This document shows positions 1 to 6,070 of a stretch of DNA of 11,275 bases, one piece after another; position 1 is the first letter of the stretch, and each line of letters opens with the position of its first letter. A model generated the notes under the pieces. That model did no database searches. It was given only the letters and a program-made list of their open reading frames with translations, and was not told where the DNA came from. Position numbers and translations under genes: made by a program. This DNA is from Candidatus Zophobacter franzmannii (GTDB lineage Bacteria > Cloacimonadota > Cloacimonadia > Cloacimonadales > JAFGVF01). The stretch is taken from the NCBI GenBank assembly GCA_030765245.1, contig JAVCCX010000071.1, positions 1-11,275 on the forward strand, in the 5' to 3' direction.

Positions 1-298
1 AACAGTTTCAAATGATGACCATGTTAACAATTTACCAAATGTTATGGATGTGAATAACTATCCTAATCCTTTCAATCCTCAGACAAGTATTGCCTACTCA
101 ATCAAGAAGAGTGGTGATGTGAAACTTAGTATCTATAATGTGAAAGGACAGAAAGTGGAAACCCTTGTAAATGAGAACCAACTTGCTGGTGAACATACTG
201 TCGTATGGGACGCAAGCTCAAGTGCAAGTGGTGTTTACTTCATGCGTCTTGAAAGCGGAAGTAGTGTTGTTACTCGCAAAATGATGATGATTAAATAA
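1..298 (+). CDS. C-terminal part of a secreted/surface protein with a type A sorting (FlgD-like) tail; 5' end outside window
   Basis: The reading frame is open from the left edge (first full codon at base 2) to TAA at 296-298, so this is a fragment, not an 84-residue gene starting at the internal ATG at 44. What remains is a single C-terminal domain of about 80 residues: a short linker, the hallmark YPNPFNP, then alternating strands including IYNVKGQKVETL, a GEHTVVWD segment, SGVYFMRLESG and a basic end (TRKMMMIK). This is the pattern of the type IX secretion sorting tail / FlgD Ig-like fold found at the end of exported proteins in Bacteroidota, Cloacimonadota and relatives. The tail is normally recognised by the export machinery and the passenger lies upstream, outside the window, so the main function cannot be told. 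A strong terminator follows. Confidence is high for the tail and nil for the passenger. Confidence 0.88.
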   Translation, partial: TVSNDDHVNNLPNVMDVNNYPNPFNPQTSIAYSIKKSGDVKLSIYNVKGQKVETLVNENQLAGEHTVVWDASSSASGVYFMRLESGSSVVTRKMMMIK

Positions 299-321
299 AT
301 TTAGATCCCTAAATGAGAGGT

Positions 322-347
322 GCCCCTGAGAAATCAGGGGCTTTTTT
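322..347 (+). terminator. Rho-independent terminator after the sorting-tail gene
   Basis: A perfect 8-bp stem (GCCCCTGA at 322-329, TCAGGGGC at 334-341) closes a GAAA tetraloop and is followed at once by six T residues at 342-347. It lies 23 bases after the stop codon and separates the secreted-protein gene from the endonuclease gene. Confidence 0.92.
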
Positions 348-365
348 ATGATACCAAGTTATTAC

Positions 366-395
366 TTGACCTTTAAAATATAAATTGCATATCAT
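366..395 (+). promoter_or_regulatory. Candidate sigma-70-type promoter of the EVE-HNH gene
   Basis: TTGACC at 366-371 (5 of 6 to the -35 consensus) is followed after 18 bases by TATCAT at 390-395 (5 of 6 to the -10 consensus). The predicted start of transcription, near 402, falls just before the ribosome binding site AAGGAGG at 406-412. It overlaps the TTG at 385, which argues against that codon as the start of translation. No experimental support; in this clade the housekeeping promoter may differ. Confidence 0.5.
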
Positions 396-417
396 AGCCA
401 TATTCAAGGAGGATAGT

Positions 418-1206
418 TTGAAAACTTTTCTATTTGCATGGAACCCGAATAACTGGGATTGGAAAGATTTAGGAAATGTATTGCGTATATTAGAACAAAA
501 TGGAGTATATCGAGAACCAACGAGTGTCCAAAGCCACAGGAAAATTAGTGTTGGGGATAGAGCATTTCTAATGAGATTAGGCAAAGAACCTAAAGGAATT
601 ATGGCTTCGGGTTTTGTAGCTTTGCCACCTTACCAAGCTGAACATTGGGATGGTAGTGGCAAAATGGTATATAATGTTATGATTGACTTTGAGTTAATTC
701 TTGATCCAAAAAAGCAGGAATTACTTGGTAAAGACATACTAAATAGTGGTTTATTAGCTGAATTTGATTGGAGTCCAAGAGGATCAGGTGTTGAGATAAG
801 ACCCGAAGTAGCTGATGCATTGGAAAAGAAATGGTTTGAGTTTATATCTAACAATAAACATCTAGTAAATACTCTATCTGAAACTTCACTTTATACTGAG
901 GGTAGCTCAAAGAAGGTTACAGTAAACCACTTTGAGCGTAATCCATATGCAAGGGAAAAATGTATTGAATACTATGGCTTGAGTTGTTCAGTTTGTGGTT
1001 TTAACTTCCAAGACGTGTATGGTGAAATTGGGAAAGGTTTTATTCATGTACATCACTTAGAGCAAGTTTCAGATATGGGCTCAGGAGAAGCAACAGACCC
1101 GATAAAAGATTTAAGACCTGTTTGCCCCAACTGCCATGCAATGTTACATAGTAAAAAGAACCCCTATTCAATTGAAGAGTTAAAAAAACAGCTTATTCAA
1201 AAATGA
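418..1206 (+). CDS. EVE-domain HNH endonuclease, candidate type IV (modified-DNA) restriction enzyme
   Basis: This protein of 262 residues starts at TTG 418, because AAGGAGG at 406-412 sits five bases before it; the frame is open upstream to TTG 385, but that codon lies in the promoter. Residues 1 to about 145 match an EVE (PUA-like) domain, with the typical opening FAWNPNNWDW. The C-terminal part (about 171-245) is a zinc-supported HNH nuclease: Cys190/Cys193 and Cys236/Cys239 form the zinc knuckle, IHVHH (209-213) carries the catalytic histidines, and DLRPVCPNCHAMLH holds the rest of the motif, with Asp231 at the usual Asn. In known EVE-HNH enzymes such as VcaM4I the EVE domain reads 5-methylcytosine and the HNH cuts, giving restriction of methylated foreign DNA. 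No methyltransferase lies beside it, as expected for type IV. It converges on the aminopeptidase operon. Fold call is strong; the exact target base is unknown. Confidence 0.86.
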   Translation: MKTFLFAWNPNNWDWKDLGNVLRILEQNGVYREPTSVQSHRKISVGDRAFLMRLGKEPKGIMASGFVALPPYQAEHWDGSGKMVYNVMIDFELILDPKKQELLGKDILNSGLLAEFDWSPRGSGVEIRPEVADALEKKWFEFISNNKHLVNTLSETSLYTEGSSKKVTVNHFERNPYAREKCIEYYGLSCSVCGFNFQDVYGEIGKGFIHVHHLEQVSDMGSGEATDPIKDLRPVCPNCHAMLHSKKNPYSIEELKKQLIQK

Positions 1207-1230
1207 AAAGACAGGCTCAAACGAACCTGC
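1206..1230 (-). terminator. Terminator of the aminopeptidase-TudS operon
   Basis: Read on the - strand, GCAGGTTC (1230-1223) pairs with GAGCCTGT (1218-1211) around a GTTT loop, eight pairs including two G-U, followed by C and four T (1210-1206). The T-run overlaps the last codons of the converging endonuclease gene. On the + strand the same hairpin has two A-C mismatches (one terminal) and only TTT after it, so it may work weakly in both directions. Confidence 0.6.
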
Positions 1231-1253
1231 CTTTACACTATATATTAAGCTTC

Positions 1254-1805
1254 TTACAGCTTCTTTGTTAGCTCTTCGAGTAACAACTCAGGTTGTTTTT
1301 CATTGAGGACATAGAGATTTAGTTCAAGGTTGTTCTTTGCAAGGAGCTTCTTCACTTCCTGGACAAAGATACCTTCACCCTCAACCTTAGTAGATTCGGC
1401 AAGTAGTTGAGCATAACTCTCAGTATCATTCACACCTTTCCAGTTTTCACCCTTAGTAACTTTATTCAAACCACAGCAGGGGCTTCCTTCCACAAAGATG
1501 ATACCATCTACTTCATAGCCATTATTCAGATAATCCTGCACTTGCATCAGGATTGGTTTGAAAATCTTACGGCAATGTTTACGAAAGATAGGGAAGTCAA
1601 ACTGGTCACGGACATGAGCCCAGCGAGAGATACCGAAGTAGGACATTTCCGGACATGGGAGTTGAATAAGGCCATAGCCTTTCTCAATGAGCAGGTTCAG
1701 AATATCAGACTGTGCTCCCGGAACCGGGTCTTTCCCCTCCACTTTTGAGTTTACATTCAAGATGCAGTGAGAAAGCAGAATTATCTTCTTAGCCCTGGTA
1801 GCCAT
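1254..1805 (-). CDS. TudS/DUF523-related putative Fe-S desulfidase (CD3072-like)
   Basis: This protein of 183 residues has the cysteine layout of the TudS/DUF523 group: SHCILN near the N-terminus (Cys14), LPCPE (Cys51) and GSPCCG (Cys110/Cys111). In thiouracil desulfidase TudS, three cysteines hold a [4Fe-4S] cluster whose free iron takes sulfur from the substrate. The wording here (SHCILNVNSKVEG, PCPEM, EGSPCCG) is closer to the TudS-related CD3072 type, whose substrate is not known to me. There is no signal peptide or membrane segment, so it should be cytosolic. Its ATG follows the aminopeptidase TAA with no base between them, and its ribosome binding site GGAGG (1815-1811) lies inside the last codons of that gene, so the two are very probably translated together. 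Family-level call is good; the reaction is inferred. Confidence 0.75.
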   Translation of the reverse strand: MATRAKKIILLSHCILNVNSKVEGKDPVPGAQSDILNLLIEKGYGLIQLPCPEMSYFGISRWAHVRDQFDFPIFRKHCRKIFKPILMQVQDYLNNGYEVDGIIFVEGSPCCGLNKVTKGENWKGVNDTESYAQLLAESTKVEGEGIFVQEVKKLLAKNNLELNLYVLNEKQPELLLEELTKKL

Positions 1806-3848
1806 TTAGTCCTCCATCTCATCAAGATACTTGTTGAACTCTTCAGTTCCCGGAACAGCAAATCTACCGTTTCGGATAATATCAAGTTTCTCACCTTTAG
1901 GAGTAATTGCTGTAATGAAACCAAGTTCCTCATAAGGTAGAGTTATATCTGTATGCACACTTGTATAAGCTTTCTGGGGATCTTCATTACGCTTGCATGA
2001 CATCTCGTTCTCACGAGCAGTAACCTCTTTCCCATCAATCGGATTGTATGTCGGGAAGTCCTCTTCCCAACTGAAACAGGTATCACCGATAGCGAAATGT
2101 GGTCCCATTTTCTCAATAATCAATACCGGCAGAACATCAAGGATATCAAACTTCTTAGCCATTACATGGGCAAGGGTGTTAGTTCCAATTGCGAACTCAC
2201 CGATAGGGAGGGTTTTATGTGGGAAGAGAAGGTTCTCTTCGATATACTTTCTATTCTTCTCTTCATCTTCATTATTTGTGCAGGAATAGTCTGAAACGAA
2301 TCCATCTTTGAAGGTAAGCTTAAGGTTTTCATACTTTAAACCACCAAGGAAAGTTTCTTTGATATGAAGTACACCATCAGTACCGGTTAACTTAGGAGAA
2401 GTGAACACTTCACCAACCGGGATATTCACATCAGCACCACAGTTTACAAAGTTAGAATGCTTTGTAGGGTCTTCAAGTTTCTGCATCATAACCATAATGT
2501 CTGTTTCGTTGCCATCCGTGCCCATTACATGAACTTTCTCAGCACGATCAAGTCTATCGACTATCTTCTGTTGAATTGCTTCCCATTTCTCTGTATCTAG
2601 CATATTCACTTCAGCAGTTGCCTCGTAAATCTCTTCAAATTTCTCTCCAATCTCTGGAGTTGGGAAACCTATAATACAGAAGCTTGTTTCATCTCTTGGG
2701 ATATATTTCTGAATAATCTGATTACTCTTGATTCTGGAAACTTGCCTAATCTTCTGTTGTTCCGGGGAATACTTTAGGCATTCCGTTTTCTGCTCAGGAT
2801 TAAAAGGCTTTTCGCCGAAGTTATCGAAATAGACAGGCCCACCGTAAACAGAAAGCACATCTTCACTTGCAGCACACTGCCTTTCAAACAATTTACTCAT
2901 ACTATCTTCGATTTCCTGATTATAGAAGAAAGCATTGCTGAATCTGTTATCGTAATTGTACTGTTTATTGGGAGATGTTGAGGAAACTCGGGAGTAGAAA
3001 GCTTTCAAGTCGTACTTAGTCAGCTTTTCAGCAACAGCTCTGGCTAATCTTTCTTGCCCAAGACTATAGATAAAGTTAAAGCTCTTCTTCTTGGTTAAAT
3101 CTTTTCTACTTAATTCATATCCACGGACAAAACCTTTGGCAGTGCATTCAGCGAGTTGTTGAAGTTTATCTTCAGGATAACTACGCATAAAGTCTGCAAT
3201 CTTAAGCTCATTTTCAGAGATGTATTTTCCATATTGATAAAGATAACGATTATCTGAAAGGTCGGCATTCTTAATAACCTTGTAGTTCTTTCCATATTCA
3301 GGAGTCCATTTAGATCTAAAAGACATGAGCAGGGCCTCTTCATCAAGGTCATTTATAGCTTTTACAATGTGTGCCTTGAGTGATTCATAATCATCTGCAC
3401 CGGCCTTAATTAAGGCATCCATCTCAATTAAATTGTTCATCCATTTAAGATTAAGAAAGTTTTTTTGAGAAAATACATAGAGCTTAAAATTGAAGAAAGT
3501 AGAGTAGTAGAAAGTTAGCATCTGTCCCATTCCGGCACCAAATTCTTTTACTGCATAGGTTGGGTTCAGCATGCTATTTTCATAGTTTCCAGGAGCTAAT
3601 TCTGAAAACATGTCAGAGTTAAGTTTTTGTAACTCTTCAAGTGAATGCTTTTTATAGTATTCATCGTCAAATTCAAGCTCGAGTTTCCTAGCTATTAATG
3701 CTTCTGTAGCGCATTTGTTGATAAATTGTATAAGCTTGGAATCTGAGTTCCTATTTTCCAGTTGAATCTTTTCGAGTTTCGCCCAAGCATTGTTACATTG
3801 CTTTGCAGTTTCTTCTCTTTTCCGGGCATAGAATTCGTTTAGTTGCAT
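1806..3848 (-). CDS. Large M29-family metallo-aminopeptidase
   Basis: The start is ATG 3848, behind GGAGGG at 3858-3853; the frame extends 13 codons further upstream but without a ribosome binding site. The product is 680 residues, well above the roughly 410 of classic AmpS/PepS enzymes. The C-terminal part carries the M29 metal-site signatures: NIPVGEVFTSP (Glu480), PIGEFAIGTN (Glu551), GPHFAIGD (His584) and HTD (His632, Asp634), which in the family bind two metal ions and remove N-terminal residues from peptides. Seven residues after His584, where AmpT/AmpS have a conserved tyrosine, this protein has Cys591 followed by Phe; the spacing from His584 to His632 is also longer than usual. The first 280 or so residues are helical-looking and not recognised. 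No signal peptide, so a cytosolic peptidase is expected. It is the first gene of a two-gene operon. Confidence 0.82.
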   Translation of the reverse strand: MQLNEFYARKREETAKQCNNAWAKLEKIQLENRNSDSKLIQFINKCATEALIARKLELEFDDEYYKKHSLEELQKLNSDMFSELAPGNYENSMLNPTYAVKEFGAGMGQMLTFYYSTFFNFKLYVFSQKNFLNLKWMNNLIEMDALIKAGADDYESLKAHIVKAINDLDEEALLMSFRSKWTPEYGKNYKVIKNADLSDNRYLYQYGKYISENELKIADFMRSYPEDKLQQLAECTAKGFVRGYELSRKDLTKKKSFNFIYSLGQERLARAVAEKLTKYDLKAFYSRVSSTSPNKQYNYDNRFSNAFFYNQEIEDSMSKLFERQCAASEDVLSVYGGPVYFDNFGEKPFNPEQKTECLKYSPEQQKIRQVSRIKSNQIIQKYIPRDETSFCIIGFPTPEIGEKFEEIYEATAEVNMLDTEKWEAIQQKIVDRLDRAEKVHVMGTDGNETDIMVMMQKLEDPTKHSNFVNCGADVNIPVGEVFTSPKLTGTDGVLHIKETFLGGLKYENLKLTFKDGFVSDYSCTNNEDEEKNRKYIEENLLFPHKTLPIGEFAIGTNTLAHVMAKKFDILDVLPVLIIEKMGPHFAIGDTCFSWEEDFPTYNPIDGKEVTARENEMSCKRNEDPQKAYTSVHTDITLPYEELGFITAITPKGEKLDIIRNGRFAVPGTEEFNKYLDEMED

Positions 3849-3900
3849 AAAACCCTCCGATATGTTTTTTATTATTTGCCTAATCAATCTAATAAATCAC

Positions 3901-3934
3901 ATTGTAAAGGAATATTCTCAAAGGTAACATTCCT
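3901..3934 (-). promoter_or_regulatory. Possible promoter and inverted repeat upstream of the aminopeptidase operon
   Basis: On the - strand TACAAT (3906-3901) is a good -10 match, 17 bases after a poor -35 candidate TGTTAC (3929-3924). An inverted repeat, AGGAAT at 3908-3913 and ATTCCT at 3929-3934, spans the same stretch and could be an operator. Both are weak patterns in AT-rich DNA. Confidence 0.25.
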
Positions 3935-3942
3935 ATGCATAT

Positions 3943-3968
3943 AAAAACGGGTCATTTCTGACCCGTTT
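3943..3968 (-). terminator. Terminator of the ECF sigma operon
   Basis: On the - strand a perfect 10-bp stem AAACGGGTCA / TGACCCGTTT (3968-3959 and 3954-3945) closes a GAAA tetraloop and runs into a T-run that ends at 3943. It lies 27 bases after the stop of the last gene of the operon and ahead of the aminopeptidase promoter region. Confidence 0.93.
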
Positions 3969-3995
3969 CAATTTATCTATTTCGTAGGGGTGGGC

Positions 3996-4520
3996 TTATT
4001 TACGATGTCTCATTTGGGGAGCATCTTGACATTCTTCTTTGATTTTCTTAAGCTCTTCTTTCTGTGCATCATTCAGTTTATTATAAACTTTTTCCATAAC
4101 CTTGATTCGGTTCTTATGCAATTCACCTTTGGCATTTGTTAAGTCATCAGATACTTTCATTGCTTCTTTAAAGTTTTGAAGTTTCATATGCTTGTGCATA
4201 TCCATTTGAAGAATTTCGATAGCAGCATTGGCCGTGATAGCCTTTTTCTTACTATCTTCAAGGATATCTCTTATATCTTTGTCTTGAGTATCAGTTAAAT
4301 CAAGCTCCTCAAGAACTCTCATCCAACCATCATGTTGCATACCCTTCTTCCTCATGTCGTGATTCATTCCTGGTTTATTCATGTGTCCTTTTTGTTTCAT
4401 CATTCCGCTTTTACCATCGTTCCAATTGACATCATTACAGCCATTTCTGTGCATTCCTTGAGCGAATATTGTGGTTGCGAGTAAGAGTGTAAGGGTCAAT
4501 ATCAGTATTATTCTTTTCAT
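3996..4520 (-). CDS. Secreted Spy/CpxP-like protein with a Met/His-rich segment
   Basis: This protein of 174 residues has a clear signal peptide: MKR, a leucine/isoleucine-rich core and a likely cut after Ala20 (TIFA-QG). Residues 22-67 are rich in methionine and histidine (GMHRNG, KGHMNKPGMNHDM, GMQHDGWM), the kind of segment that binds soft metals such as copper or silver. The remainder is charged and helical with two LTxxQ-like motifs, LDLTDTQ (73-79) and LNDAQ (149-153), the mark of the Spy/CpxP family of periplasmic chaperones and metal-stress proteins. Its ATG shares one base with the previous stop (TAATG), with GGAGGA at 4530-4525 as ribosome binding site, so it is coupled to its upstream neighbour. 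Last gene of the ECF operon. Chaperone versus metal-buffer role cannot be decided from sequence. Confidence 0.75.
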   Translation of the reverse strand: MKRIILILTLTLLLATTIFAQGMHRNGCNDVNWNDGKSGMMKQKGHMNKPGMNHDMRKKGMQHDGWMRVLEELDLTDTQDKDIRDILEDSKKKAITANAAIEILQMDMHKHMKLQNFKEAMKVSDDLTNAKGELHKNRIKVMEKVYNKLNDAQKEELKKIKEECQDAPQMRHRK

Positions 4521-4999
4521 TATTTCCTCCGAGGTTTATGATTTCTTTCACGAAATCTTTTTGTGTGGCGATCAAACATCGCCTGGTATTTCTTAGTTTG
4601 TTCTAAAGTAGAAGTTTTTCTCACTTCTATTATTTTATCAGACATACAATTAGACATTGTCTCTGATTGTACTGCCATTTTAATCTTAAGTTCTTCCAGT
4701 TTATCGTAATCAGGAGTCTCAGTCATGAGTTCTTTAAAGAACCCTTTCTTCAAGTCTCCCATTGTTTCCATATTATTCTTAATTGAATCTGTCATAAACT
4801 TATCCCGCATCTCATTAGGTATTCCACCCATTTGAGGGTCCATTTCAGATCCCTGCCTTGGTGGTTTCTGGAAAGGGTGCGGAAACGGTTGATGGTGCAG
4901 TTTTGATATTTGTACTCCTCGATAGATAAAAGCACTTATAAAGGTAAGATTAAATGCCAAGGAGATTATTACGATTATTTGTAAGGTTTTCTTGCTCAT
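4520..4999 (-). CDS. Membrane-anchored Spy/CnrX-like periplasmic heavy-metal resistance/sensor protein
   Basis: This protein of 159 residues has an uncleaved-looking N-terminal membrane segment (about residues 7-27) and a periplasmic part. A short His/Pro-rich stretch follows the anchor (LHHQPFPHPFQKPP, 34-47); the rest is Met-rich, charged and helical, ending in TLEQTKKYQAMFDRH (131-145), which resembles the LTxxQ end of the Spy/CpxP/CnrX (Metal_resist) family. In the cnr nickel-cobalt system CnrX is such an anchored sensor that works with an anti-sigma factor and an ECF factor, the arrangement seen here. It starts two bases after the anti-sigma stop, with GGGAG in that gene's last codons as ribosome binding site, and overlaps the next gene by one base. 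The family call is moderate; the metal ligand set is not proved. Confidence 0.68.
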   Translation of the reverse strand: MSKKTLQIIVIISLAFNLTFISAFIYRGVQISKLHHQPFPHPFQKPPRQGSEMDPQMGGIPNEMRDKFMTDSIKNNMETMGDLKKGFFKELMTETPDYDKLEELKIKMAVQSETMSNCMSDKIIEVRKTSTLEQTKKYQAMFDRHTKRFRERNHKPRRK

Positions 5000-5001
5000 C
5001 T

Positions 5002-5412
5002 TTATTCTCCCATCAGCGAGCTATAAAGAAATGCATCATCATAACTATCCATTATTGATTGTTCACTTTTCACAACAGTTGCTGTACTTGAAGTTGACCA
5101 GATAGCAGTAAAGACTCCTAGATAGAGCGAAAGGGCAATGCCTAGTCCATAAGAAACAAACTTTAGGCTAAACCTATGCTTAGATTTTGCATCCATAGCT
5201 CTTGCTTCAGCAAGGATTCTTGTGGAAAGGTATTGTGGAACTTCGTTATCAGGAGTTGAGTGCATAATCTGATTAAGCTTCTTGATCTGTGCGATTCTCA
5301 TACTGCAGGTAGAGCATTCGCTAAGATGATTCTCAAAACTCTCTTTCTCAGTGAGCATCATCTCATTATCAAGATACCGGTAAACAGCTTTTTCATTCAT
5401 TTTGCATTTCAT
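5002..5412 (-). CDS. Zinc-binding membrane anti-sigma factor (ZAS/zf-HC2 type)
   Basis: This protein of 136 residues begins with a zinc anti-sigma domain: Cys3, then YLDNEM, and HLSECSTC giving His29-x3-Cys33-x2-Cys36, the classic HxxxCxxC set. A single hydrophobic segment of about 20 residues (roughly 85-105, SYGLGIALSLYLGVFTAIW) should anchor it in the inner membrane with a short periplasmic tail of about 30 residues. Proteins of this type hold their partner ECF sigma factor until a signal releases it. Its ATG overlaps the sigma stop codon (ATGA, four bases shared), with GGAG at 5423-5420 as ribosome binding site, which keeps the two products in step. The partner is very probably the sigma factor encoded just before it, and the two Spy-like proteins after it are likely signal inputs or targets. 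Confidence 0.88.
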   Translation of the reverse strand: MKCKMNEKAVYRYLDNEMMLTEKESFENHLSECSTCSMRIAQIKKLNQIMHSTPDNEVPQYLSTRILAEARAMDAKSKHRFSLKFVSYGLGIALSLYLGVFTAIWSTSSTATVVKSEQSIMDSYDDAFLYSSLMGE

Positions 5413-5927
5413 TTCACAAACTCCTTATTTACTAAGACATCAGAGAAAGAAATTTCCCTCTCTATTATTTTTCTTAATTGCTTTTTTGCTCTAACTAATT
5501 TCGATTCTACAGCTTTAACACTGCATCCGAGCTGTTCTGCAATTTTTTTATATCTCAGCCCTTCATAGTACTGTAACTCTATTACAACTGCCAGTTTTGC
5601 AGGTAGTTGTTTTACAGCTAATTTGACGATCTCTTGATGCATGTAGTTTTCTTCTTCAGGAGCATTTAGATTTTCAAGTAGGAAGTCAGGGGCTGATGAT
5701 GTCTTTTTTGACTTCTTCAGATGATTTATTGCCTGATTATGAGCTGCTCGATATAGATATGACAATTCTCTTCCATCTTCCACATCACTCATTTTAAAGT
5801 AGAAGCTCAGGAAAACACTCTGTGTCAAATCTTCTGCATCTTCACGCTGCCTAACAAACTTCAGAAGATAATTATATATTCTATTCTGATTTGTCCTTAC
5901 AACTTCCTCGAATAAATCTTTGTTCAT
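5409..5927 (-). CDS. ECF-family RNA polymerase sigma factor
   Basis: This protein of 172 residues has the two conserved ECF regions: region 2 (about 5-75), with DAEDLTQSVFLSFY and LYRAAHNQAINHLKK, and region 4 (about 105-158), with LPAKLAVVIELQYYEGLRYKKIAEQLG as the helix-turn-helix that reads the -35 box. The length is normal for the group. The start is ATG 5927, six bases after GGAG (5937-5934); the in-frame GTG at 5933 touches the ribosome binding site and is unlikely to be used. First gene of a four-gene operon with its anti-sigma factor and two Spy/CnrX-like envelope proteins, so it probably answers to envelope or metal stress and switches on this operon through the promoter just upstream. 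The regulon beyond this operon cannot be seen. Confidence 0.92.
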   Translation of the reverse strand: MNKDLFEEVVRTNQNRIYNYLLKFVRQREDAEDLTQSVFLSFYFKMSDVEDGRELSYLYRAAHNQAINHLKKSKKTSSAPDFLLENLNAPEEENYMHQEIVKLAVKQLPAKLAVVIELQYYEGLRYKKIAEQLGCSVKAVESKLVRAKKQLRKIIEREISFSDVLVNKEFVK

Positions 5928-5992
5928 GAACACTCCGGATTAACGGACAAAAGCCTTTGTTAAATCCTGCATATTTTTTACATTCTTATTAA

Positions 5993-6021
5993 TATAGAAG
6001 TTACCTAACTTCCAAAGTTCC
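5993..6021 (-). promoter_or_regulatory. Candidate ECF-type autoregulatory promoter
   Basis: On the - strand GGAACTT (6021-6015) is followed after 16 bases by TCTATA (5998-5993). GGAACTT is the -35 element typical of SigE/RpoE-like ECF factors, and TCTA-type -10 boxes at this spacing are usual. It sits about 65 bases ahead of the sigma gene and 7 bases beyond the preceding terminator. Use by this particular sigma factor is inferred. Confidence 0.5.
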
Positions 6022-6027
6022 ACCAAT

Positions 6028-6053
6028 AAAAAAGACCGGTGCAAGTCCGGTCT
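6028..6053 (-). terminator. Terminator of the GAF/REC signalling cassette
   Basis: On the - strand AGACCGG (6053-6047) and CCGGTCT (6039-6033) form a perfect 7-bp stem with a 7-base loop, followed by a run of five further T residues (6032-6028). It begins 17 bases after the stop codon of the response-regulator gene. Confidence 0.9.
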
Positions 6054-6070
6054 AAGATTAAAGTATATAT

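Noticed and set aside
385..417. Upstream extension of the EVE-HNH gene from TTG 385
   Set aside because: It lies over the -10 box, has no ribosome binding site, and AAGGAGG at 406-412 is ideally placed for TTG 418.
1407..1748. Open frame of 113 codons on the + strand
   Set aside because: It is antisense to the TudS-like gene, which has clear family motifs; no ribosome binding site or recognisable protein.
3849..3887. Upstream extension of the aminopeptidase by 13 codons
   Set aside because: GGAGGG at 3858-3853 serves the ATG at 3848; nothing suitable precedes 3887.
5260..5568. Open frame of 102 codons on the + strand
   Set aside because: It lies opposite the anti-sigma and sigma genes, which are certain; its hydrophobic composition is the mirror of AT-rich coding DNA.
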